Counted from the first letter of the stretch, positions 25,175-35,184 are shown. The stretch: 64,000 nucleotides of DNA from Acidimicrobiales bacterium AG-410-I20 (GCA_003215175.1 QCKS01000004.1:25905-89904); one strand, 5' to 3'. The notes: generated by a model not told the origin, from the sequence alone. Program-made: numbers and translations.

Positions 25175-26773
25175 TTATGCTCCCATGTTTGGGCCTTTAG
25201 CTACTTCTGCTAAAAACTCTTCATTATTGTTAAATGTTTTTAAACGGTCAGTGAGAAGTTCTAACCCTGCGGCAGCTCCTCCAGTATCTGTTGCTAATCC
25301 ATTTAGAACACGGCGTAATTTCCAAACTTGATTGAGTTGCTTACGTTCAAATAAGAGTTCTTCATGTCGGGTTGAAGATGCGTCTACGTCGATCGCAGGA
25401 TAGATACGTCGTTCTGCAATTCGTCTATCTAAACGAAGTTCCATATTTCCCGTTCCTTTGAATTCCTCAAAGATAACTTCATCCATTTTTGAACCTGTTT
25501 CCACTAATGCTGTAGCGAGGATGGTGAGAGACCCACCTTCTTCAACATTTCGAGCTGCTCCAAAGAATCGTTTTGGGGGGTACAAAGCACCACTATCTAC
25601 ACCACCAGACATAATTCTTCCGGTTGCTGGAGCAGCCAAGTTATAGGCTCTAGACAAGCGAGTAATTCCATCAAGAATGATTACTACGTCTTGTCCACTT
25701 TCAACCATTCGTTTAGCGCGTTCAATGGTCAGTTCAGCGATTTGGGTATGTTCTTCACTAGGTCGGTCAAAAGTAGAGGCTGCTACTTCCCCATTCACTA
25801 GCCAGCGTTGCATATCTGTAACTTCTTCAGGGCGCTCGTCTACTAATAAAACAATGAGTTTTACCTCAGGATTATTTGTTTCGATTGAACGAGCAATCTG
25901 TTTCATGATCGTGGTTTTTCCTGCTTTAGGAGGTGAAACAATAAGCCCGCGCTGTCCTTTACCTATTGGTGAAAGAAGGTCAATTATTCGAGCTGTCATA
26001 TTCCCAGGATCATCTGAAATTTCCATGCTGAGTTTTTCATCAGGGAAAAGAGGCGTCAGATCTTCAAACTTTGGTCGATCTTTTATGCCTTCAGGGTCTC
26101 CCCCATTTACAGTATCTATTCTTAGTAGAGCTGGATTTTTTTCACTTCGATTAGGCGGACGCGAACCTCCAACTAAGTAATCTCCTTTACGAAGGTTCAA
26201 CTGGCGGACTTGTTTCACAGATATGTAGGCATCTGTCTTGGAAGGTTTAAATCCAGTTGTTCTTAAGAATCCATATCCTTCATCGCGTAAGTCAACATAA
26301 CCTTCAACGGAAACAGGTTCACCATCCCAAGGTTCTTCAGATGCCTGATCACGACCTCCGCGTCTACGTCGACGTCGATTACCTGGCCCTGCTGGGTCAT
26401 TCTGTCGATTTTGTGTTGTTTGACTTCTGGAGCCACGTTCTTCAGAACTATCTTCTTTCTTTTCATCTGAACTATCAGCTGCTTCTTTATCTGACTTCTT
26501 TACCTCTTCGGTGGCTTCTTCAGCAGCTGCTTCGACTTCCCACTCTGCCAAAGGCTCTTCTTCTGCTTCTTCAGTCTTTTTAGTTGCTTTAGCCGAAGAC
26601 CCATTTGACGCCCCTTTGGATCCTGCAGTCATTTCAAGAATTAAGTCAACTATTTCTGCTTTACGTGCTCGCGAACCTGGCTTACCGCCAAGTGCTGTGG
26701 CTATTGTTACGAGTTCATCGCGATCTTTTGTTTCCAATGTTTCGCGTTCTAATTGGGTGGAGTCCATGCTCAT
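25175..26773 (-). CDS. rho: Transcription termination factor Rho
   Basis: Hexameric RNA-dependent ATPase that ends transcription. The protein has 532 residues from ATG 26773 (a second ATG is two codons on; a longer frame to 26818 lacks support). A SAP-like N-terminal domain (residues 3-50) leads to a low-complexity Glu/Lys/Ser linker that turns Arg/Gly-rich ([11 protein letters not shown]). Then come the RNA-binding domain ([16 protein letters not shown]), Walker A ([13 protein letters not shown]), Walker B ([16 protein letters not shown]) and the Q and R loops. Actinobacterial Rho typically has such an insert. Convergent genes in this window overlap without terminators, which gives Rho a large role. 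Confidence 0.97.
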   Translation of the reverse strand: MSMDSTQLERETLETKDRDELVTIATALGGKPGSRARKAEIVDLILEMTAGSKGASNGSSAKATKKTEEAEEEPLAEWEVEAAAEEATEEVKKSDKEAADSSDEKKEDSSEERGSRSQTTQNRQNDPAGPGNRRRRRRGGRDQASEEPWDGEPVSVEGYVDLRDEGYGFLRTTGFKPSKTDAYISVKQVRQLNLRKGDYLVGGSRPPNRSEKNPALLRIDTVNGGDPEGIKDRPKFEDLTPLFPDEKLSMEISDDPGNMTARIIDLLSPIGKGQRGLIVSPPKAGKTTIMKQIARSIETNNPEVKLIVLLVDERPEEVTDMQRWLVNGEVAASTFDRPSEEHTQIAELTIERAKRMVESGQDVVIILDGITRLSRAYNLAAPATGRIMSGGVDSGALYPPKRFFGAARNVEEGGSLTILATALVETGSKMDEVIFEEFKGTGNMELRLDRRIAERRIYPAIDVDASSTRHEELLFERKQLNQVWKLRRVLNGLATDTGGAAAGLELLTDRLKTFNNNEEFLAEVAKGPNMGA

Positions 26774-27012
26774 ACACCTTGGTCTGTCGAGGGCAAATGC
26801 CCGGTTGAATGTCCTCATCAGGATTGATCAGGACAGTTTGGTCCGTATGGATCAAATGGCGAAGTGTGAACAAGTCTATGAAGAATTGACACAGATTTCG
26901 TTTGAAACGAAAGATTTCGTCAGCCGATTTCGCCGGCTTCGGTCTGATACTTGCTCATTCTAGCGAAAAATTTGTTTTCCACACAACAAAAGCAAGATGT
27001 CCTACAACTCCC
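26774..27012 (-). promoter_or_regulatory. rho leader/upstream region with two inverted repeats
   Basis: This 239-base gap upstream of rho is long for this window. It holds a perfect 17-base inverted repeat, TTTCGTTTGAAACGAAA (26897-26913), and a stem AGCCG/CGGCT with a 7-base loop (26923-26939). GATTTCG occurs three times on the plus strand (26895, 26914, 26927). Rho genes often have autoregulated leaders, so an attenuator or operator here is plausible but inferred. Confidence 0.4.
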
Positions 27013-28155
27013 TTACATTTTCAATAAAGAAGGCAAGAGTTGATGACCACGAACTAAAGGAGTGTCAGCAACTCCATTTTCAGTAAAGACTCCCCCAGGA
27101 CCATTTTCTTGCGAGTCCACCATGAGGTATGGAACCGGATCTGAAGTATGTGTCCGGGTGGTTAAAGGAGTTGCGTGGTCGGGCATCAAAAGCATGCGCC
27201 ATGGTCCGAGATCATCAAGCCCAAGTATTAAATCTTTCAAAATTCTCTGATCCCAGTTCTCAAGCGCTTGAACCTTGGCTTCAACATCACCTGCATGGCC
27301 GGCTTCATCTGTCGCTTCAACATGGATGATGAATAAATCCAATCCCTCTTGCAAACGCTTAAGAGCAATGTCTCTTTTACCTTCGTAGTCGGTATCACAT
27401 TGCCCAGTCGCTCCAGGTATGTTGCAGACTTCAATATCTGTAAGCGTTGCTATCCCTCTCAGTAAGTCAACAGCAGTAACTAAACCAGCTGACTTCCCGT
27501 ACATTTCAAGAAAACTCGGCATCTTTGGCATAAATCCCTGTCCCCATAACCAAACCTGTGTTGCCTGAAGATCTGATTCTGCTAACACTTGTTTTGAATT
27601 TTCCATAATTTGAATAAGTGGATCTGATCCTGAGCCAGTTGGTAAAACAAGCGGATCTCCCGTTAAGTCGTGTGGAGGAACGCACGTGGTCTCAATCCAA
27701 CCTGATGGCGCTACCAAAGAATGTCGGAAACTCACTCCAGGGTGAAACGAAACTTCTTCACTACCTAACTCTTCATTTAATTGATTAATGACTATTGCCG
27801 CAGAATCAGAGCTAGGGCTTCCACCCGCATAATCAATCATTATGTCGTTCTCTACTGTCACTAAATTGCAACGAAACGCTATTTGATCATCTGTTAAAGA
27901 AAGGCCCAAAGCTGCTGCTTCAATTGGAGCACGGCCGGTATGAAACTGAGCCGGATCAAACCCGAAAATAGACATATTGCCTACATCGCTACCAGGTGGC
28001 AGTCCTTCTGGAATAACTTGTGCACGACCTACTGTGCCTCTTGCCGCAAGCGCATCGAGGTTAGGGGTATTTGCCGCTTCTAAAGGCGTGCGTCCACCCA
28101 ATTCAGGAACCGGTAAATCCGCGCATCCATCTGGAATACATACAACGTATTTCAT
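27013..28155 (-). CDS. ApgM-family phosphomutase-like protein, proposed homoserine kinase
   Basis: Alkaline-phosphatase-superfamily protein of 380 residues, close to archaeal-type cofactor-independent phosphoglycerate mutase. Metal and Ser motifs: VVCIPDGCADLPV, PPGSDVGNMSIFGFDP (catalytic Ser), FIIHVEATDEAGHAGD and LLMPDHATPL. Bacterial members encoded in threonine operons form the proposed homoserine kinase group (TIGR02535). Here the start overlaps thrC by 4 bases and hom is next, with no GHMP-type thrB in the window. I therefore favour homoserine kinase; phosphoglycerate mutase remains possible. Confidence 0.75.
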   Translation of the reverse strand: MKYVVCIPDGCADLPVPELGGRTPLEAANTPNLDALAARGTVGRAQVIPEGLPPGSDVGNMSIFGFDPAQFHTGRAPIEAAALGLSLTDDQIAFRCNLVTVENDIMIDYAGGSPSSDSAAIVINQLNEELGSEEVSFHPGVSFRHSLVAPSGWIETTCVPPHDLTGDPLVLPTGSGSDPLIQIMENSKQVLAESDLQATQVWLWGQGFMPKMPSFLEMYGKSAGLVTAVDLLRGIATLTDIEVCNIPGATGQCDTDYEGKRDIALKRLQEGLDLFIIHVEATDEAGHAGDVEAKVQALENWDQRILKDLILGLDDLGPWRMLLMPDHATPLTTRTHTSDPVPYLMVDSQENGPGGVFTENGVADTPLVRGHQLLPSLLKM

Positions 28156-29528
28156 GCAACTATCTCTTTAATGTAATTCTGAACTGTTTCTAAATCATTA
28201 GGTTGCTTATTGAACCATTCTGGTCGTTTCATCAAATCTTTCAAATGAGAAGGCAGCTTTGGATGCACTCCCGTAGCATCTTCTACCGCATCAGGAAATT
28301 TTGCCGGATGAGCAGTAGCAAGAGCAACCATTGGAATATTTTTATTTCTGTGGCACTCACGACCAGCGAGAACTCCTATCGCGCTATGTGGATCTAGGAG
28401 AATTCCTGAATTCTCAGCCTCTTCACTTATGCATCTTTTTACCTGATCATCAACAAAACGAGCTCCACTCCATTCTTTACCTAACTCTTGATGCAGGTTA
28501 GGAGAAATACTGATTTCTTTTTCTTTTCTAAATCTTTTGAGCATCTCATCTACTTTTGCTCCCTCACGGTCAAGTAATTCAAACAGGAGCCTCTCAAAGT
28601 TTGATGAAACCTGTATATCCATGCTTGGAGAAGTAGTTGGTACGACTTCATCTATTCTCATAGTTCCACTTTCAAAAAACCTTGTGAGAATATCGTTTGT
28701 ATTTGACCCCACAACTAGCTGATCTACGTTAAGGCCGCCTCTTCGAGCAGCATAACCTGAAAAAACGTTTCCAAAATTCCCCGTTGGCACTGAGAAAGAT
28801 ACAGGTGAACGACGTCCTCCTAATCTCTCTGCTGCTACAACGAAATAAACAATCTGAGCCATTACTCTCGCCCAGTTGATTGAGTTAATTGCAGAAAGCT
28901 GCATTTTTTGACGGAAATCTATGTCTGCAAACATCCCTTTGACTAAATCTTGACAGTCGTCAAACGTTCCTTCAATAGCAATATTGTGAATGTTTGCTGA
29001 CTCAACTGTTGTCATCTGACGGCGTTGTATTTCTGATACACGTCCAGCGGGATGAAGAATGAACATTTCAACATTCTCTTGATCTCGACAGGCTTCTATA
29101 GCTGCAGAACCTGTATCACCAGAAGTTGCTCCAACTATTGTCACTTTCTTATCTCGTCTACCCAATTCGTATTCAAAGAGTTTCCCAACTAATTGAAGGG
29201 CCACATCTTTGAAAGCGAGCGTCGGACCATGAAATAGCTCAAGCAGATACATGCCTTGACCCATATCAACAAGTGGAACGATCTCTTCATGACGGAAAGT
29301 TGAGTAGGTGTCAGCAACTATTTCTTCAAAGATGTTTTGAGGAATAGAAGGTGAAATAAATGGCGTCATGACTTCAATTGCGGTTTCTAAGTAGTCGCCG
29401 GTTCCAGAACCAGAAAACTTTGGCCAAACTTCAGGTACATAAAGGCCACCATCACTTGCTAATCCTTCAAGTAAAACATCGTTGAACTCAAGAACTTGAG
29501 CCGCACCTCTAGTACTGACGTAACGCAT
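28152..29528 (-). CDS. thrC: Threonine synthase
   Basis: PLP enzyme that converts O-phosphohomoserine to threonine, 458 residues, the longer E. coli/yeast-type form. The N-terminal MRYVSTRGAAQVLEFNDVLL and LASDGGLYVPE are diagnostic; the PLP Lys is in PTLAFKDVALQLVG, and GATSGDTGSAAIEACR binds the phosphate. It lies 2 bases after hom and overlaps the apgM-like gene, forming hom-thrC-kinase. Confidence 0.95.
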   Translation of the reverse strand: MRYVSTRGAAQVLEFNDVLLEGLASDGGLYVPEVWPKFSGSGTGDYLETAIEVMTPFISPSIPQNIFEEIVADTYSTFRHEEIVPLVDMGQGMYLLELFHGPTLAFKDVALQLVGKLFEYELGRRDKKVTIVGATSGDTGSAAIEACRDQENVEMFILHPAGRVSEIQRRQMTTVESANIHNIAIEGTFDDCQDLVKGMFADIDFRQKMQLSAINSINWARVMAQIVYFVVAAERLGGRRSPVSFSVPTGNFGNVFSGYAARRGGLNVDQLVVGSNTNDILTRFFESGTMRIDEVVPTTSPSMDIQVSSNFERLLFELLDREGAKVDEMLKRFRKEKEISISPNLHQELGKEWSGARFVDDQVKRCISEEAENSGILLDPHSAIGVLAGRECHRNKNIPMVALATAHPAKFPDAVEDATGVHPKLPSHLKDLMKRPEWFNKQPNDLETVQNYIKEIVA

Positions 29529-29530
29529 AA

Positions 29531-30829
29531 TTAATCGCCGACAACTCGTAAGACACTGTCAACATTGCTTACAACATCCAGTGATTTGAGACTTTCAAGG
29601 GTGTGAAGCAAGTCTTTCTCATGAACTGAATGTGTAATGAAAGTCAATCTTGCCTCTGAAGCCATACCTTCTTGTTCCATGGATTGGATGGAAACACCAT
29701 GATTTTCAAAAACTTCCGCAACCCGAGCTAACACACCCGGTTGGTCTTCCACTTTCAGATTTAAATAAAACGATGATTCGAAACTCTCCGGTGGGCAAAT
29801 TAGAGGTCTGTCAAGTGCCCCGATGAGTGAACCATGACTGCGTTGTAAATTCCCAGACGCATCAATTACATCACCAAATACAGCAGATGCCGTTGGTCTT
29901 CCACCAGCCCCTGGTCCGTAAAACATAAGTTCACCGACAGCATCACCTTCTACAAATACAGCGTTAAAACTGCCATTGACAGCTGCAAGAGGATGATCAA
30001 AAGGTATTAATGCCGGGTAAACCCTCACCCCAATTTCTGATTTTCCTTCTTGATTTATTATTTGTTCGGCTACCGCTACCAACTTGATGCAATGCCCTAA
30101 GCGATCAGCAAACTTGATGTCTTCAACGGTGATTCCCGAAATTCCTTCATGTTGGACATCCTCAGAAGTTACGTCTGCTCCAAATGCGAGAGTTGCGAGG
30201 ATCGCTATTTTCGCGCCTGCGTCATACCCTTCAACATCATAAGTTGAATCGAGTTCCGCATATCCGAGCTCCTGTGCTTCCAATAAAGCCTCATCAAAAG
30301 AAACACCATCTTGTGTCATCCGAGTCAATATGAAATTTGTTGTTCCATTAATGATCCCACGAATTCGAGTAATTGGTTCTCCAGACAATGACTCACGCAG
30401 AGGCCTCACCACTGGAATGCCCCCTGCTACCGCGGCCTCAAAAAGTAAGTCGACTCCCGACTTTTCTGCAGCGGCATAAAGTTCTGCTCCGTGTTGAGCT
30501 AACAGCTCTTTATTTGCCGTTACAACGGGTTGGCCGGAATTTAACGCGCCAAGTATGAGTTCACGTGCTGGTTCTATGCCTCCCATTACTTCAACAATCA
30601 AGTTGATTTCGGGATTACCTATAACCGATGACGCATCAGTGGTCAGAACTTCATTCGGTAATGGTATTGAGCGTTCTTTATTTATGTCATTAACAACAAT
30701 TGCCTCAATGCTTAGATCTAAGCCTGTGCGGTGTTTAACGGAGTCGCGCTGTTCTGTTAATAAGTGAACAAGCGCAGCTCCAACGGTGCCGCAGCCAAGT
30801 AGTCCTATATGAATTGAAGATGATTTCAT
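29531..30829 (-). CDS. hom: Homoserine dehydrogenase
   Basis: Reduces aspartate semialdehyde to homoserine, 432 residues. The NAD(P) fold is IGLLGCGTVGAALVHLL; catalytic and substrate motifs are AAVAGGIPVVRPLRESL, GIINGTTNFILTRM and the GYAELDSTYDVEGYDAGAK block with its catalytic Lys. A C-terminal ACT domain (LKVEDQPGVLARVAEVFEN) is the usual threonine-feedback site. It is the first gene of the threonine unit, 42 bases after lysA. Confidence 0.96.
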   Translation of the reverse strand: MKSSSIHIGLLGCGTVGAALVHLLTEQRDSVKHRTGLDLSIEAIVVNDINKERSIPLPNEVLTTDASSVIGNPEINLIVEVMGGIEPARELILGALNSGQPVVTANKELLAQHGAELYAAAEKSGVDLLFEAAVAGGIPVVRPLRESLSGEPITRIRGIINGTTNFILTRMTQDGVSFDEALLEAQELGYAELDSTYDVEGYDAGAKIAILATLAFGADVTSEDVQHEGISGITVEDIKFADRLGHCIKLVAVAEQIINQEGKSEIGVRVYPALIPFDHPLAAVNGSFNAVFVEGDAVGELMFYGPGAGGRPTASAVFGDVIDASGNLQRSHGSLIGALDRPLICPPESFESSFYLNLKVEDQPGVLARVAEVFENHGVSIQSMEQEGMASEARLTFITHSVHEKDLLHTLESLKSLDVVSNVDSVLRVVGD

Positions 30830-30871
30830 AGATACAACGGTACTCCTGTAAATAGGTTGATGGGGTGTGAT

Positions 30872-32143
30872 TTATCGTTCCCGCCGAACTAAGTCTGCGA
30901 AAGTTTCTCTGGCCACAACTTCTTTAGCTTCTCCCTCTTTTACAAAAATTACAGAGGGTCTCAAAATTTGATTGTAATTTGATCCCATTGAGTGGCCATA
31001 AGCACCTGTTACTGGTGTTGCAATAACATCACCTACTGTCATATCGGATGGGACCCATCCTTCGCGAACTAGGAGGTCACCAGACTCACAGTGCTTTCCC
31101 ACGACTCGAATTGACTGGTCACGGACAGCATTCGTGGATCGGGGAAGGAAAGTCTCGTAACCGGAACCATAAAGAACAGGACGCGGATTATCGCTCATAC
31201 CTCCATCAACGGCTACATACGTACGTAGACCCTCAAGATGTTTGATTGTTCCTACTCGGTATAAGGTAACTGCTGCAGACGCGGCAATGGCTCGCCCAGG
31301 TTCAGCAGTAACTTTGGCTTTTATGTTGGATTGTGAACAGGCAGATTTAACTGCCTCTCCCCATTCTGTAATTGAAGGAGCATTGTCTTCTTCTAAATAA
31401 GAAACGCCAAGCCCTCCACCTATAGAAAGTTCGGGCAGGTTAAGTGGGTTAGAGAACTCTGCCATAACCTCAACGGCCTTAACGAAAGAGTCGACTTTGA
31501 AGACTTGGCTTCCGATATGAGCGTGGATGCCTACTAGTTCCACTGCCTCTGTGTGTGCAGCTTTTTCTATAGCTTTAGTAGCAATGCCTGTTGAGACGGT
31601 AAATCCAAACTTTGAATCGTCTTGACCGGTTGAAATAAATTCATGTGTATGCGCTTCTACACCAGGAGTAATACGAAGTAAAATTTTTGGGGATATCCCT
31701 GTTTCCTGATGAAGAATTTCTAGTCGATCTAGCTCATCAAACGAGTCGACAATGATTCGTGATACGCCTGCTTCTATTGCCATTCGTAGTTCTTGTTCGC
31801 TTTTATTGTTGCCATGCATAATCAAGCGGCTTCCATCTATTCCTGCATGGAGGGCCATATAGAGTTCGCCACCGGTTGCTACATCTATATTCATACCTTC
31901 TTCTACGGCCAGCCGAGACATAGCGGCGCATAAAAAAGCTTTTCCTGCGTATGCAACGCCTTCTCCAAAGGCTTCGACAGCTTCTCGGCACCGGGCCCTC
32001 AAATGATTCTCGTCATAGACAAAAAGAGGTGTGCCGAATTGTTCTGCTAACTCGACTAAATCGCACCCCCCAATGGAGCCGCGGCCATTTGCATCGATCG
32101 TAGTGTTGTCAGGTAGTAGCCGTGAAGGAATAGGGTCAGCCAT
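30872..32143 (-). CDS. lysA: Diaminopimelate decarboxylase
   Basis: Last step of lysine synthesis, 423 residues from the chosen start. PLP Lys in VAYAGKAFLCAAM; HGNNKSEQELRMA, VGIHAHIGSQ, LSIGGGLGVSY and EPGRAIAASA are the typical barrel motifs; the CESGD loop supplies the second-subunit Cys. I use ATG 32143 with GGAG 6 bases upstream; an ATG at 32161 also has a ribosome site and would add six residues. It overlaps argS by 8 bases. Confidence 0.95.
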   Translation of the reverse strand: MADPIPSRLLPDNTTIDANGRGSIGGCDLVELAEQFGTPLFVYDENHLRARCREAVEAFGEGVAYAGKAFLCAAMSRLAVEEGMNIDVATGGELYMALHAGIDGSRLIMHGNNKSEQELRMAIEAGVSRIIVDSFDELDRLEILHQETGISPKILLRITPGVEAHTHEFISTGQDDSKFGFTVSTGIATKAIEKAAHTEAVELVGIHAHIGSQVFKVDSFVKAVEVMAEFSNPLNLPELSIGGGLGVSYLEEDNAPSITEWGEAVKSACSQSNIKAKVTAEPGRAIAASAAVTLYRVGTIKHLEGLRTYVAVDGGMSDNPRPVLYGSGYETFLPRSTNAVRDQSIRVVGKHCESGDLLVREGWVPSDMTVGDVIATPVTGAYGHSMGSNYNQILRPSVIFVKEGEAKEVVARETFADLVRRER

Positions 32144-33776
32144 TTGATTCTCCGTTCTCATCTTCTCTCCACATTTCTTTCGGAGCGCTTACACCTAGGA
32201 GATCAAGAGAAACTACTAACCCGACGCGTGATGCTTCAACTAGCCACAGTCTCGCTTCAGTAAGTTCAGTATCTATATCTTCCCCGATGATTCGACAGTC
32301 GTGGTAGAAGCTGTGGAATAAGGATGCGAAGTCTCGTGCCCAGTTGGTTATTCGATGTGGGGCTATTTCTTGTGTAGAACGAAGAACGGTCTCGGGGAGT
32401 TCTTGTAACGCTCGGAGTATTGCCAACTCACGTGGGTTATTGAGTAAAGACAGATTTACCTTTTCTACTGGTGGAAGCGTTACCCCTTCCTGGTCAGCTT
32501 TTTTCATTATTGAATGAATTCTGGCATGAGCATACTGAACGTAGAAAACAGGATTCTCGTTTACTTGCTGAGCGACTAGTTCAAGATCAAAATTCTGTGA
32601 AGAGTCAACTGATAACAGTAGGTAGGTGAAGCGTGCGGCATCGGAACCAACTTCTTGTATGACTTCGGATAGTTCAACAATGTCTCCAGTACGTTTTGAT
32701 ATTTTTACTTCTTCTCCGTCGCGTTGTAGTCGAACCATCTGTGTAATCGCTATTTGAAGATCTTCTGGTTTGTGTTTTAGCGCAGACATTGCTGCATGCA
32801 TTCGAGTGATATATCCGTGATGATCAGCTCCCCACACATTTACTAGTAGATCTGCTCGTTCAAATTTGTCTCTGTGATAAGCGATATCTGGAAGTAGATA
32901 TGTATATTCCCCATCGGATTTCACTAAAACCCGGTCTTTATCATCGCCCCATTGGGTGCTTTGAAGCCAAACTGCTCCATCTGATTCAAATACGGCCCTA
33001 GCTTCTTGTAGGTCGGTGAGCGTTGATTCAATCGCCCCCGAATCAACCATTGACTTTTCTGAGAACCAATTGTCGAAATGGATATTTAGCGCTTCTAGCG
33101 TTTCCCGATGAGAACGTAAGGCTCGTTGATACCCCCATTCAAAAGGGTCGGCATCTGATGGCATTTCTGCAGCCCATTCTCTTACATACTCTCCGTGGTA
33201 TCCGCCTTCGGGAACTTCCGCATTAGAGGCTCTGGCTGAAAGTGATTCCACATAAAGCCTCATTTGAGCACCTCGATCGTTAATGTAGAAATCTCGCTGA
33301 ACTGAATATCCACATTTCTGGTATAGGCGAGCTACTGAATCCCCGAAGCAGGCCCCTCTTCCATGCCCTGCATGAAGTGGCCCGGTTGGGTTTGCACTTA
33401 CAAATTCCACTATGACTCTTTGATTTTCACCAACGTTGTGTGCTGCCCAAGAATCTGTACCCGCTGTAACTACTTGAACAAGTACTTCATGAAGCCAAGC
33501 GTCATTTAGTTTGAAATTAATGAATCCAGGTCCTGCGATTTGGATTTCTTCAACAAAATCAGGTGATTGCTGTTCTAGGGTTGCAGCAATTTCTGAGGCT
33601 AGATCGCGTGGATTGCGATTAAGGTTTTTAGCAGTTGCAAGAGCGATATTTGTTGACCAATCTCCATGATCTGTATTTGCAGGGCGCTCTAGGTGGATCT
33701 TCTGTAAGGAAAAGTCCACATTTAAATCATGTAAAGCTTGTTCAATGGCTTCAATCAGCCTGTCGCGTACGTTCAT
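32136..33776 (-). CDS. argS: Arginyl-tRNA synthetase
   Basis: Class I synthetase of 546 residues. The HIGH signature is ANPTGPLHAGHGRGACFGD, the KMSKS-like loop is VKISKRTGDIVEL, and the N-terminal Add-1 domain and C-terminal anticodon-binding helices (YVQYAHARIHSIMKKA and on) are complete. It heads the argS-lysA-hom-thrC-kinase block. That order is common in actinobacteria. Confidence 0.97.
   Translation of the reverse strand: MNVRDRLIEAIEQALHDLNVDFSLQKIHLERPANTDHGDWSTNIALATAKNLNRNPRDLASEIAATLEQQSPDFVEEIQIAGPGFINFKLNDAWLHEVLVQVVTAGTDSWAAHNVGENQRVIVEFVSANPTGPLHAGHGRGACFGDSVARLYQKCGYSVQRDFYINDRGAQMRLYVESLSARASNAEVPEGGYHGEYVREWAAEMPSDADPFEWGYQRALRSHRETLEALNIHFDNWFSEKSMVDSGAIESTLTDLQEARAVFESDGAVWLQSTQWGDDKDRVLVKSDGEYTYLLPDIAYHRDKFERADLLVNVWGADHHGYITRMHAAMSALKHKPEDLQIAITQMVRLQRDGEEVKISKRTGDIVELSEVIQEVGSDAARFTYLLLSVDSSQNFDLELVAQQVNENPVFYVQYAHARIHSIMKKADQEGVTLPPVEKVNLSLLNNPRELAILRALQELPETVLRSTQEIAPHRITNWARDFASLFHSFYHDCRIIGEDIDTELTEARLWLVEASRVGLVVSLDLLGVSAPKEMWREDENGESNG
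32150..32153 (-). promoter_or_regulatory. Ribosome binding site GGAG for lysA inside argS
   Basis: GGAG lies 6 bases before ATG 32143, within the last codons of argS. It supports the shorter start, though GGAG also precedes the ATG at 32161. Confidence 0.5.
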
Positions 33777-33888
33777 TTAAAATCCAAAGTTGAGGAAAAT
33801 TACAGTTTCTACCGCTATCCAGATATTACCGGAAGCGGCTCCCTCTCTGGGTATGGTTTTAAAAGAAGGGGCGCTGAGTTTTTTTAGC

Positions 33889-34185
33889 TTAAGCTCTTGA
33901 TCCTGTAAAAGTAGCGGTGCCGAATGCTCCTAATTTGGACTCTCCGGTTATTGTGTCTCCATCTACTGTCGCGGTTGATTCAATTGTGATCGCCATTGGA
34001 GATGTAATGTTTACTTTCCAGGTGTAGACCCCATCGCCTACTTGTCCTTCTTCTATTTCTAGTGCTCCTTGGGGTCCAGACATTGTCCCTGTCAAAGTGT
34101 CTCCATCTGTTGCCAAAGTAAGGGTTCCTTCTTGAGCTCCCATTGGGCTTTGAAGGGTTACGTTCCACGTGCCGTCGATGCTCAT
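33889..34185 (-). CDS. Small beta-rich protein, unknown
   Basis: 98-residue protein without a signal peptide. It consists of repeated short strands with Gly/Thr/Asp turns (GTWNVTLQSPMG, GDTLTGTMSG, GDTITGESKLG), a pattern of lipocalin-like or meander-barrel proteins. AAAGGA precedes the ATG by 6 bases. No known family is assigned. It stands alone between argS and the EamA exporter gene. Confidence 0.65.
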   Translation of the reverse strand: MSIDGTWNVTLQSPMGAQEGTLTLATDGDTLTGTMSGPQGALEIEEGQVGDGVYTWKVNITSPMAITIESTATVDGDTITGESKLGAFGTATFTGSRA

Positions 34186-34230
34186 TTATGTTCCTTTCTA
34201 GGTTTGTACTCCGATCGTAGTTTATTTTTT

Positions 34231-35133
34231 CTAACTATCCCTCACCGAAACTGTCATCTCTGCTTCTCGTTTTACGACCAAAATTAAAACAGAAATTACG
34301 ACAAACATGCCGGAAACTTGAATGATCGTGACACTTTCATTCAAGAATAGCCAAGCACCTATGCTTGAAATCACTGGGATGGCAAGCATGATTATTCCGG
34401 CAAATGAAAGAGACACGTGTAAGTGCGCCCAGTTCATAAGCAGGTGTCCTGTCCCCGGGACCATCAACAGGACAAAAAGCAATACCCATTCTTTGAATGA
34501 TGGGAATGGAATTGCAAGCGTATTTGCCTCTACTGCAACTATTGGGAAAACAGTTACTGATGCGACAAGCATCGCAACGGATTGAAGAGTGAATGTATCT
34601 ACTTCGCTTCGTACGTTCTTTACTGCGACAAAATAGGCAGAAAATAAAATCATGGCAGCGAATGCTAAAAGGTCGCCACGTGGACTCCATGACAATTCGT
34701 TTGAAGCTCCCAGAATTACTAAAGTTACTCCTCCTATTGCGACGAACGATGCTCCTACCAGCCACCTAGTGACTGATTCTTGAAATTGTTTTGAGCCCAC
34801 AGCAAGAAGAACTATTGTCTGCAAAGTCCCAATCATTGTTGCGTTGGCGACTGTGGTATTCCGAAGTGCGGTAAAGAACACAGCTAGCTCTAACCCAAGG
34901 AGGATCCCAGGCAAGGCAACCAGTCGAAGCTTCTTTAAGTTAATTCTTCGCCCAGTCAGGAAATAAACTGTTGAGTAGAGCACTCCTCCGAGAAGTAGAC
35001 GCCAGAATGCTATTTGAAGCCCTGGCAAATCCGTCCCTGCAACTACTACATTCCCCGCCGACCAACAAAATACGGCAGCTATTGTCGCCAAATGTCCGAA
35101 ATTTAATTCGGAAGAATTTTTTATAGGCATCAC
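34231..35133 (-). CDS. EamA/DMT-family transporter
   Basis: Inner-membrane drug/metabolite transporter of 300 residues, with ten predicted helices in two EamA repeats, the standard layout. Short motifs fit: AFWRLLLGGVLYS near residue 42 and MVPGTGHLLMNWAHLHVSLS in the second repeat. The substrate is unknown. Start GTG 35133 is chosen because TAGTGT lies 6 bases upstream; an adjacent ATG at 35130 is the alternative. It is divergent from the ROK gene, 51 bases apart. Confidence 0.8.
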   Translation of the reverse strand: MMPIKNSSELNFGHLATIAAVFCWSAGNVVVAGTDLPGLQIAFWRLLLGGVLYSTVYFLTGRRINLKKLRLVALPGILLGLELAVFFTALRNTTVANATMIGTLQTIVLLAVGSKQFQESVTRWLVGASFVAIGGVTLVILGASNELSWSPRGDLLAFAAMILFSAYFVAVKNVRSEVDTFTLQSVAMLVASVTVFPIVAVEANTLAIPFPSFKEWVLLFVLLMVPGTGHLLMNWAHLHVSLSFAGIIMLAIPVISSIGAWLFLNESVTIIQVSGMFVVISVLILVVKREAEMTVSVRDS

Positions 35134-35139
35134 GCTTTC

Positions 35140-35145
35140 ACACTA
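35140..35145 (-). promoter_or_regulatory. Putative -10 box TAGTGT for the EamA gene
   Basis: Ends 6 bases before GTG 35133 and points away from the TATCCT box of the divergent ROK gene. Confidence 0.4.
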
Positions 35146-35171
35146 GATGCAACTATGACTCGATAGAGCCA

Positions 35172-35177
35172 TATCCT
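35172..35177 (+). promoter_or_regulatory. Putative -10 box TATCCT for the ROK gene
   Basis: Ends 7 bases before ATG 35185; no ribosome site is seen. Confidence 0.45.
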
Positions 35178-35184
35178 ATTTTTA

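Noticed and set aside
25677..26180. 167-residue open frame antisense to rho
   Set aside because: It is a shadow of the rho coding frame with no recognisable domain; rho itself is unambiguous.
34186..34230. Imperfect palindrome plus T-rich run as a terminator between the EamA and small beta-protein genes
   Set aside because: The T-run follows the repeat on the plus strand, but both neighbouring genes are on the minus strand, so the orientation is wrong.
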